From positions 15,574,734-15,638,733 of the forward strand of contig NC_134651.1 in the NCBI RefSeq assembly GCF_030463565.1: a stretch of DNA of 64,000 bases, read 5' to 3'. How positions within the stretch are numbered: the first letter of the stretch is position 1; every line of letters begins with the position of its first letter. The translations under genes were made by a program, and so were the position numbers. Below the pieces are notes generated by a model. The model ran no database searches, was not told the DNA's origin, and was given only the letters and a program-made list of their open reading frames with translations. This stretch comes from Pelecanus crispus. Lineage: Eukaryota; Chordata; Aves; Pelecaniformes; Pelecanidae. Shown here piece by piece: positions 30,201 through 42,200 of this stretch.

Positions 30201-33200
30201 AACTCCACATCTATACTCATCACCTGAACTCTGTAATCTACTGGGTAACTGAGGACAGCAATTAGATCCTCCATGAGCCTTCTTAGCCTGAAAAAGGCCA
30301 CAGCCCTCATCCTCTCCTTGAACTCCACATACTTAATTCCAGTTGCCTTTAGCTGCATTTTGGTAATAACTGTCTTTTACTGGCAAGGCCCCAAATTGGT
30401 CATAACACGCCAGACTTAGCCTCATGACAGCTAAATACAGGGTAATCATCTCTCTCCTCAGCTTGCCAGCTATGCTCTTGCTAATGCAGCCCAATACACT
30501 GCCAGCTTTCACTGATGCACAGGCACACTGCTGACCGATGGTAAGTCTGCTGTTCACCAGGAACAAAGGTCCCTGTCTGCCAGAACAGCTGCATGAGGTT
30601 GTTACTTTTCAGACAAAGTCTTGGTTAAACTTCGGGAGCTTTGTACCAGTGCTTTCCTCCACCTTGCTGATGTCCTTCTGAATGGCAGACCTACGCTCCA
30701 CTCCAACATATCAACTGCTCCCTCCAATCATTGTGTTCTTCATTTTATTTCCTTTGTCTATAGTTAGATATAAAAAGCTATCTAGAGGCATCTTAACCAT
30801 TATGCTAACAAGGAATACATTTGGTACACATATAATGGCATCAGGCAACCACAGATTAAAAAAGAAACATGACATATTGAGGGACAAAGAAGTCATACAC
30901 TGAACAATAAGGCCTAATAACCTTGGATAACAGCACAGATACATACAAGAAGAGTTTTATAACTTATGAGATGTGTCATAACCATTAATAAGGTCTGAAG
31001 AAAGAACACTGTTGCAGCCTGTCACAGAGTCCATTGAAGTCCTGCTTTGGCACCGCGGAGATTTTTCCCTGCTGGCACAGAGCCCCTCCAGGCTGAGGAA
31101 CAGATGATGAATGTTCCCTGACATGCCAAGATAAACTTCCTTAGTCATGCTAGTACTCCTTACATCATTAATTCTTCAGTCATTGCCACAAAACATTTTA
31201 TCAATAGCTTGGAAAAGCTTCACAACATGAACAGTAGGACTTCTAATCAGAAACGTGACATTCTCTTCACCCAACCCCAAAATACTAGAAATTTTTATGA
31301 GCTTGGTGGATTGAAATATGGAAATGCATTTCCTGAACTGAAGATTTCATGTTGATGAATAAGCCAAGTTTTCTCAGATCCACAGCAAACACTATCTGCA
31401 TTTCAAATTTCCCCAGAGAAAAGAAACAAGAATCAAGCCCTCAACGATAGAAGAGCCATTCTTCTATTCCTCCCAAGTCACTTCTCCTCTTATAAACTAA
31501 TCAAATGAAATAAGGCAAGGGTATTTACTGAATTCACTTAATCATTAAAGCAAAAGTCTGCTTGTAGGTACCAGTTTTTAAGGTCATCTTCACCTAAAAA
31601 GTTTAGTTCATCCTCAGTAAATCACCTGGTCTTTGATATAAGAAACAGGACAAATCCCTTTAAGATGCATGCTTCACTTGATTTGTTCTTTACTGTGAGA
31701 CTACACATGGCTCAAAAGATAACAAACATTATAAACAAATCAGTCCCCAAAAAGAATCAAGTTCTATTGTACTTATGTACTTATTGTACTTATTGTACTT
31801 ATGGCTGAAAGTCAAACTGATTACCACTAAACTTGCAGCAGCATTTAATGTATCATACACAGTCTGTAAGGACATCTGTGCTACCTGCTGGCCCTAAATT
31901 CTCAAGCTTTTTCTCTCATTACTCTTTTGCACTAAATTGCCAGAAATGCCCAGTGTTCTTTTCCCAATAGTTTTGCCTAATATTTTTCCCCTAAGCTTTT
32001 TTACCCCAGGAGAGCCTGATAGTTAGTAAGCCTAAGTAGGAAATTAGCAACCCCTTTCTTCCACAAAGATTCTGATAACCAGGATTTTCTTCATCTTTCA
32101 GCTTAAATGTTTTGTTCATTATGGGACAGCTGTTAACAAGATGGGGACACAATGGTGACCATGAAAGCTTCACAGACAAGAAGTTGATTACATTGCTAAA
32201 AGTAAACTCAGATAATAATGCAACACATCACAATACCTGTCCTGCACAACTTTGACTAGTAATTCCAACATCTCAAGAATGAGTCAAAAGCTTTTTAGGA
32301 GGCCTTACTATCAGATAAGGTAGCAGGACTATAGTATCAAGATGTTGCAACAAAAAAGGGCAGCAGAAAAAGCTCAAGAAACTGATGGTGCTCTGCAGAA
32401 ACTTCTTGTTGCCGAAAACTTGCAAACATCACAGGGCTGCTTTAATCTTTTAAATCTCAGCAACTACCCAGGAGCTTGAACACAGAAGCAGGAGAAGGAA
32501 TGAAGGATTTCAACATTTGAAAACTCAAATACGTAGTAAGGTCAGGAAGCGGAACCGTAAGTATAACCATCAAGCAACCAGCTGCAAAGGATACAAAATA
32601 GGACACCTCTCCATCTAAACACTACACCCTAATATTAGCCTCAAGGTCTGGAGTTCCTAGTCAGATGCTAAGGAATAATAGCAACTTTTCTTTTAAAAGG
32701 TATAAGTAATAACAATCTGAGGAAGAATGAAGAAATTAATCCCTGATTTGAAAGATACCCCTTAGGTACCTCAAATGCAGCCAATATAAAAGACAGGGTA
32801 GCAGTGCCTGAAAAACAGAAAGAGTAAATATCACTGGATTCCCCCAGTATAGGATTCTCAGTATCAGTATATTCAGAACTCGTAACAGCAAGACTTAACC
32901 ACCTGTACAGAAAACCTCCTATAAAGTAGAGGCAACTGGGGATCAGAATACTCTGTAATTAATCAAAGAGCATTCTTTGCAGATATCATATAATCTTAAT
33001 ACAAGTCTTGTGTCTGCTTTGATTTCAGAAAGAACAAGGCAATATCTATCCTTTCCTTTTTGTAATTTCCTTACTTGCTAACTTATTCCTACTGCAGTTA
33101 GAAAAGTACTGTTGTGTCCAAACCACCATAAGATGGCAAAGCCTTTATAGCAAGAGCTCACCATGTTTCAGAAGAGCTAAGGACTATTAGCTCTCTACAA

Positions 33201-36200
33201 TTCCAGTTATATGAGGTGGATCTCCTTTGTCAAAACCAGAGGAAAGTTTCAGATTTGCTATGAAGACCAGTCCTCAGCAAGTATTTACCCTTTTTGTCCA
33301 TTTCAGAAGCTGAATATTTTGTTAATACGCTTCCACAAAATCAGAATGCTCTATTTGACAGTCAGAAGGGAGGTTGCAGCTTTGTTGCAATAGACAAATT
33401 CTGAACTTTAATTTTTTGTTTAGCTATTACATGTATCTCATACTCAGTTATCATTAAGTGTATTTTACATGTAACTTAATAGTTTTCTTGTGTAGTTTTA
33501 TTGTTCCCTCATAAAGCAAAGAAACAGTCTTTGCTTGCCCTTTACACCTTTGCACTGAAGCAGCCAGTCAAATGAATCCAATCTCAAGATAAGAGAGTAC
33601 ATAAGCATTAGGAGTAGGAGAATACAGAAGTGCAGTGTATTGGTGTTTTCCTCCAATTTACTGCTTTCACATTTGGAAAAGCCAGTCTCCTTTCCCCTTC
33701 ATCTCTCTCAAATGAGAATGGGTAATCTATTAAAAAAAAAGCATTTGGAATATTATAACGTAAAAACTACAAAATGCATATGGTACACCCACAGCCCTGG
33801 AAAAGGTTTAAATATTCTTTGGGTACATTTAGTATCTTTTCTCCCACTACTTTTAGTCATCGGAAATTTTAAAGACCCTGGGCTTTCATTCATCTATCAA
33901 TGCTAATTACAGGTAAGCTATTTCTCAGCCAAACAGAAGCTTACATATCCTTTATTAATTACATATTAAAGGTTTTTCATTTCAAATCAACTGCAAATAT
34001 TTTCAAACAAAATCTTGCAAGATCAATACAATATAGCGGCTATTTTGCAACAGTAGGCACATTTAACATTCCATCTTGTCATTTTTCATCACTCACTTTG
34101 GGATAAATCAAGTAGGATAGAATAAACAGGCAGATACATTCCTCAAAATCAGACACTTGACAAAAGAAAGCACTCCAGGAAGTTAAATGAGTACTTTTAA
34201 AAATCATTCTCCACAACCTGGAGATTCTGCTGGATAATAACCATGTGTGAGAGGGTGTGCACATATGCATATACTTTTTAAACAGGATCCAATTTAGCAA
34301 CACAAATTCAGCCAGTAAGTTGCATCCTCAATGAAACGTCAGATTCCTCAGTCATCTTAAACAGTTTTTATCCTCAATAATAACCCAACCAGCAAACCAA
34401 TACATTTGCTCTATTCTTGTAGTGTGCCTTATCTGATCAAATACTGAGATCTAGCATAGATATCGGAGTTAGTAATCTAAATCACCTTTGGAAACGATAG
34501 AGTAGAAACACGCTATTTCCAGGGTGCAGTTCACCTTATCCTGACACATAGGGCTAAAACAAATCAAGAGACACTTGGGATACAACCATGGATCTTCATT
34601 AAGATTTGAAGGAGCCTAAGCCTAAGATCTGCTTTAAGAAGAGAGATGGCTATACAGTAGATGAGATGAACTCTACTTTCCCTATTTAAAGAAGTTAAGA
34701 AAGAAGGGGCCTATTTCATTGATTACTGAACTCTTTATACAGACAGGAACTCCAACCAACTTACATGAATGCTACAAGTCTAGGGAAGACAAGATATAAC
34801 CTACATTTCCAGTTGAGTAGTGAGTCTTTTTTATGCTTGTTGCTAGTCCCAGTTAGTGCTAGTCACAAGGCCCAACACTGCTCCACCTACATTATTCTTT
34901 TTCTTCACCCACCCAGCTCTTAGGTCATCTTAACCTAAAGTGTATCAGCAACAGCATGTTACATAAAACCAATGATACTGTAGTAACGCCACATGTTCTT
35001 TACATTAAAGTTCACCAGAAGAATCCAGTCAAATGCAGAGTCTGACTACTTTCATGAAGTACTCCAAAGAAACAAAAAAACCCACACACAAGCTGCACCT
35101 TCCTATCTTAACAATAAGCAACATTCAGTCTCCCATTACTGCCCGCTGAAGAGCGGCCACAGCAGCAAGGGAATCACTGGGGAGCTCAAGTCTGGGAAGG
35201 CATCAGTGGGACAGGTCTCCCGGCCCCGACTCACACCAGTCACCACTGCTGTGCAAAGCAGTGGAGGGAGCCGTGATCCCAGCTTGTATCGCTGCGGCAG
35301 TGAGAAAGGGGACAGAAGAGGCTCAGTGCCTCCCTGGGTAGAGACCATGGAGCAGAAAACCAAATCCCATATCCCAGCCCAAACTCCACACCTCTATTTC
35401 GTCAGGCGGAAGGGATAACATTCACAGCTAGAAGTCAGACTCATCAACAACTCAACACAACACGCCTTTCCTTTGTACCCAAGGATTGAATTGGATTCAA
35501 CTTTCAATCCACAAAACGTTGTTCCAAACATCAGTACACAAAAATCTGTTACATGATCTACAGCATTACAGAAGTTACGTATCTTCTTAAAAATAATTAC
35601 AAGATCACTAATAATTGAAGACTAGGACATTTAAAATGCACAGAAATGTTGAATGTGTTTGATATCCATGTATTCCTACTTAAATTTAACATCTGGCACC
35701 CAGAAAGATGGAAATCTGGAATTCTCTTGCACAGAACTTGTTTTTTTTAAATTCTGTCAGACAGAATATATTTCACTACGTATGGCTTCATTTCTCTTTG
35801 TATTATACCCAGCTCAAAATACAAAAATACATTTTGGAAGTTTAGAAACTTCAAAACCACATTGTGCAAACTGATCACTAGCTCTGTTTTATGTTTATTC
35901 ATAGAAAATTGTCAGCAGAGGTCTTCCTTTAATGACTGTTACTGAAGGCATATCATAAATTCATCAAAAGAAAAAAGGTAGTTTGTGTGTGTGTGCACTG
36001 ACTGCTGTTAGACACTCCCTCATGCAAGCCCACAACTGTTTAAATCCCCAATACTATTGACATATGAACTCTAAATATTATTCAAGAGCATCATGCCTGC
36101 ATACTGTAGTCTTAGAATTTCAAACAGAAAACTCAGAATATCAAACAGCAAGCCTGATTCACAGAAAGATTCATGCCACACAAGCAAGTTTGCCAGCCAT

Positions 36201-39200
36201 CTGACAGGCATTTTCTCTGTTCAAAACCTCCTCTCATTCATAAAACACTTTAAGGGACTATTTTGCAGCAGATTATTTCCTTAGTCTACCCTTGTGTCTT
36301 GTCAGCTTGAAAATCCTGTAAGTTAGATTTCTCCTCTATGCAGGCATAACTTATGTAAAGTGCATCAAAACAAAACAACTGATTTACCCTAGGTCCGAGG
36401 CCTGGCTACTTTTAATATTCACAAAGTAAATGTTAACTGTAAAGTAATTATTCTGCTGCATATACAAGAACTCCTCTTGAAGAGATCATCAGGAAGGCAA
36501 AACAATGTTTTAGTCTACTTTACTGGGCTACTTAAAATTGTTTAGTTTATGATTGTAATGACAATGTCTACTATTTCCCATGTTCTTGATCTAATCTTTT
36601 AGTTATATGAAAGAGTGCCAACAAAACCAGGATTTATATTGTCACACAGAGAAGTATGGAAAACTCCTGCAGATATTAAAATAATGTTACAGTCCACATG
36701 CTAATCTGTATTTCCTCATAATGGTCTTCCATGGCAGACAGCTTTTGCTGTTATTTTTGTTACAAATCTGCCACTATCAAAAAGCAAACCACCTAAATTC
36801 TTACCTAAACTCACAGGGATATCTAAATCTCAAAAAACCAGCACAGTGTCTGCTCAAAAAGATCACAAATGCATTTACACAGTTTAAACTTCTATATGTG
36901 TTTTTAAACTGAATTCTGCATGTACAAATGGGGGGGGGGGCAAAGTAAGTAAATCAGTCAGAATTTATTTCCTGTCCACATAAATATATGGCACTGTGAG
37001 ACATAACACTAAGTAACCGCACGGGGGTTTTGGGTGGTGGTTTTTTTTTTTTTTTTTGCACTCCCTCATGACACTTCTGTATTTGCATCTCCTTCAGATA
37101 CTAAACTAATTGATTTAGCCAGAAAGGCCTGCATCAAGACCCAGGCAAAGAGTTCTTGGCTCTGTAAACTGTAATTTCAGTAGGAATGTTTCTGTAGTCA
37201 TCAATGAAAATGAGACATTTTCCTTTCCTTTTTCTCCCAAAACAGGTTATCAGGATGGAGTTTGCTCTGGGGACTTTTTAGAATGACTTACTATAGTAAA
37301 GATTTACCAATAACTTAAGTTCAAGTCATATCGTTCACTGCACGAAGTAAGAACAAGAAAAATGCTGACTTTAAATAATACAGTTCTGAGTACAAGGTTG
37401 TCAAGAAGCTAAGCCTGAAAAAAGATCACAGGACACTGCTAACACAGCTAAATCAGCACATTTGCTATTCGGTGGCCAATGATTTCACAGATGCATACAG
37501 GAAAAAACAAAGCTACCCAAAGCCCACCTAGCCCAAGACAGACAGATTTTTTTTTTTATAGTTGCCACCTTCCCAATAAATATTCTATTTACTAACCCTA
37601 CTTTCCAGAGATTTTAACATTTATATTCCTCCCCGCTAAAATATAAAACTATCATCTCCATAACTTCAGTCCTTAATGTAATTACATGAGATGTGCTTAG
37701 TCAACATAAGTAAGATATTCCAGGCTAAAGAACCAAACCTCTTCAAATCTATATTTAAAACTTAAATGACTGTAAGAGCTTGTATAATTACAGTTACATT
37801 GCGCGCACACACACGCATAAATAAGCTGTCTTTCTAATTCTGCAAGTACTCATTAAAGATCAGTTGCACAGGCTTAATTAATATCAGTTCTTCGCAACTG
37901 ATTCTGCTGCTGTGCTACAGCAACACTATGATAGCTAGCAGATTTTGTTACTACTTCCACTGTAAGCTCCCTTCTCAGCATGTGGAGTTTTTTAAACATT
38001 CCCAGCTAAAAATTTAAAAAGAACAAACCCAGGGAAATTAACATTTTAAGTTCCTATTAGCAATTTGAGATAGAGTTAAGTAACAGCAAACTCATAATTC
38101 TTAACATAAATCATAATCAAACAACAAAGAAACACAATCACCATTAAAAAACCCTAACCTTTGTAATTCATAACTATGACAGCCAACTTTTTTTTTTTTT
38201 TTAATTAAAACAATTTAGGTGCACTAACCAAATCAAGACAACCTAATTTCAGGACACATTTCCCTAATCTCCATTAGGAAAGACTGTAACAACTTACTAT
38301 TAAATTTGAAAAGGCTTTAAGAGATTTCAGTGTGAGAGATTCTGATGAAATGTATTTGAGAGGGATCTTCGATGAAACTTCTTTACTCTAGTACAATTAC
38401 CCTAGAATAAAATGCTCTAACATTGGGTCCTATCTTTCAATACATCCACCTTTCTTTAGGTCAATCATTTTCGTAATGTACATTTGAAAGGTGTAGTCAC
38501 AGATTTAAAAATAAATAAACCATTGACTAGAGACTGAGTAGAACAGCACATTCACTGTAATCTCCACAAAAGTGAAGAATTAGAAATTCAGAAGCACTCT
38601 GTTTAACAAACTCCATCAGACTCCTAGCAGTATGGACAGAGGATTTTGTACATGTGTAACTCACCAGCATCCCGCTAAGATTGTCCTCCACATCACTACA
38701 CTTCAGCTATGAAAAGTGCTGTTCTACAATCACATACTGAAAATTATAAACATAACCACATAAGTATGAAAAATTGTAAATGCAAACTTAAAAGCAAATG
38801 TTTGGCAACTTTCTCTTTCGACTTACTGTGTCTTTCTTCTTCTGTTCTTTGCAATACTTTCCACCCTGCCTTGCCAAGTAAGTTACAAACTTGCTCTCCA
38901 GTCCCAGACACCAAGGGCAGAAAGCCTGGACCAAACATTTCTTTGGAAATTTCTCCTAAAACAGCTAGGTAAGCCTAAGCAAAACATTTTTTTTTTTTTT
39001 TTGACAAAGTTCTTGGTCACATACCTCTTAGCACCTTAAATGTGGCTGAGTTTATCCATGTGAGCAGCCTCTGTGATTTCACTGGCACCATAACCACACA
39101 CAGATTAACCGTGCTAATAACCCATGCTGAGTAAGAGTGGTTTACTTGCTACTCCCCACACTGCAACACAGCAGGCTAGGAAGCAGGCTGCAATGCAGCA

Positions 39201-42200
39201 CCGTACCCACTGGAAGTCAAAACAGAAGGGACAAGTTTACTGATGTTTCTATTTCTACGTTTTCTTCAGAAACTAATAAGCAGACCAAAATATATGTGTT
39301 AGGCACATATGCTAATTTCTCTGACTACTGAACAAGACCTGTTCCAAATAGGTTAACTAAGTCATTTTCTTTAAACTGACAAAACACTTCCTGTTACCTG
39401 GGAAACAAACAGATGTTTAGTGACCAAACTTTGGTTACACAGTACTAAAGAAGAGAGAAAAAAAATCCATAAATCTGGAAAGCCATACAGTCGTATGAGT
39501 GACCTATTCAAGCCTTCATCCCCTACATAAGCATGAGGTGCATCTCAGCTGGCCCTATTTAGATAGGCCAGAATCAAAGCCACAGAAGAAGAAAACCAAC
39601 ACCCGTACCAGGGAACTTCAGTGACAAGCCAGTCTTCCTCACACTGCAGGCCTGCCTGCACAAAGCAATGCAGTTCAGTCTAAATGGAAGACTCCTCAGA
39701 CAAGTCCCTTTGCAGGGAATACACTATAACCACCACTTCTACCCAGAAACTGCCCATGATATACTTTTACTAAGAATGGTAATTGGCAACAGTTTCATTA
39801 TATTCTTTCATCTACTTCATTCATCCATCTTCTGTTCTGCAGCTGGGGTCTCAGGAAGTGAACACAAAATTGAACACAAAAAAATTTTAAACTTCAGCAG
39901 CACTGACAGATAAGGACAAAGAAATGATCGTGCAAATACACAGTTCTTTACCAATACATTTTTAAAGATTGGAACAGACTGAAGTTTTTTCTAGAGACTT
40001 CTTATAACTGCAACAGAATTTTGCTTTTTCTATTATTTGTTGTTTATCAAGATTGTTAACTGTTACTTACAGCAGATATATTTCCACATCACTTAAACTT
40101 GCTTCTCCTTCCTAAAAAAGTAGGTTCAGAGTGATCCATGTGGCTGCTACAGTGCATACCTCACTCATTAATAGAAAATGTTCTTTAGTCACAAGAAGAA
40201 AAAAGAAACATGAAACATCAACGTAAAAGCCTGTTCCATTAAACTCTGAAACCGAAATTCTCATTGTTCAAAGACAAGGAGAAAGTATTATTTCACAATA
40301 CTATTTGCATATCAAAAAAACCACTCCAGGAATTCCTGATTATATACATAGAACTTGCCAGCACAGCTCAGTTCTTACTACTCAAGGACTGCTGCAAGGC
40401 CCCTCCCTCAGCAACTTCTTCATTTGATGGGAAGTCATTGACACACTGTAGAACTGCAAACACATTTCCCTGCTAGATCTTTGGTCTGTCCATACTTTAC
40501 AAGAGGGAGTCATGAAAGAAAAGCATGTGATTTCAGCGAGATTATTTTCAAAGCTTCAAAGGAAGAGTGGATTTAGAAAAATATGATCGCAAATTTGCAA
40601 AAATGTGCCTGAATTCATAGCCTTTTCCATCACTCTTTTCAAAATCTCTGAACCTCAAGTTTCCAACCCCAAACTGATCTAGTATGTCCTAAGTTCACAA
40701 ACCTAGTGATGCAATAGGTTGCTTCAGGTTTTATAATTCAGAGATTTCTTTATCTACCAGGCAGGGGGAAGCATGCCTTACTATGAAATAACCCACCATA
40801 CTTCTGAGGTGAATCTTTATAGCCAGTATTATCTAATCACATATCCGCAACTCAACAGTGACAAACCATGCTCCCTTCATATGCATTTTAAGCAAACTAA
40901 CAAACCTTTATTTCTTTGATTCAGGTAACTACAATATGCCCAATTATATCTCAAAGCCAAAAGAGATCAACATAAACTTCATGAGAAACAGATAAGCAAG
41001 AAAGCCATGTGTCTGAAGCTGTATGTAGTAGCATATCTTAAAAGATTTAAGTAGTTCCCTGTAAAAACAGGCATTTGGTGACTCAGGAACTCTGATTCAC
41101 CCACATCCTCCCAGTTCTCTCCGCAACTATAACTAAACTAAACTGTGACATTTCCATACACTACATGCCTCCCAACAGGTTTATTTAACTGCTCCAACAG
41201 GTATACTGATGGGAAGGACAGAGACTACACCCACCTGCTCAGCAAGGTCAGGAGAAAGCTGCAGCTCTGCTTTGCTATAAGGAACACAGCACAGGAAGGT
41301 GCTTCATGTCCACACCACTGCCTGCAGGAACACCAGGACTTTGCAATCACCTTGCTCTACATTAATGTCTCTACCAATAAAAGCACCGCAGTAAACTTCA
41401 TTTAGGTTTCTAGTATTTGGTCTAGGTAATTTATATGAACACTACAAATGACCAAAGTTACAATAGCAAATACTAATGACTAATAAAGAGAGATATCAAC
41501 TTTTTTCAGAAATAGTACAGGATTTCTGCTTCACAATTTTAACCACTTCCTAACAGTTAAAGGTTGGAAGGATGTTTTGGTGGCATCAAATGATTACACC
41601 ATAAGGTTTTCTGCAATTTCTTCAAAGATAATAGCACCAGAGACTGTCAGAAAGACCACAAAGTACACTAGAAGACCGTGACAAAGGGTTTTCCACAGCT
41701 TCTCTCCTTGAAGGAAAGGAATCAAGAGGGGCAAAAGGAGAATGATACAAATTGAGTTTAAATGAACTGGTATGTCTTAACTTGAAGAGACAGCAGCACA
41801 CTTCTGCTCAAGAATTTCAGTCACAATTTCTTGCTTTCTCAAGTGTATTCTATACTTCAGCAGGTATCAGTAATTAAAAAAACAAAAACAACCCCACCAA
41901 AATTATATTTAATGGTATAGTTCTATGGTTAAATTAAGCCCATCTAAGACTGCATTGTCACCAAATAGGATGGACCCACATTAAACACAGTTGTGCAAGA
42001 AAGTCCATATACTAGCAAACATGTTGAACTTGGGGAAAAGTTTTGTGGAACAGCTAAGCCAATGTAAAACTCCCTGCTGCCTCAGGAGAGGTCTCACTCC
42101 CGACTGCCTTCCTCTAGCCTTGCTTCTGGTAGTGAAGTTTCCTCTTCCTCCTCCCCATAAGCTTTAGCAGTTTCGCATCCCTTGCAATGCTGACTCAACT

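Noticed and set aside
31765-31803. Possible CRISPR-like or direct-repeat array
   Set aside because: Nine-nt tandem units without spacers in a vertebrate intron; a simple minisatellite.
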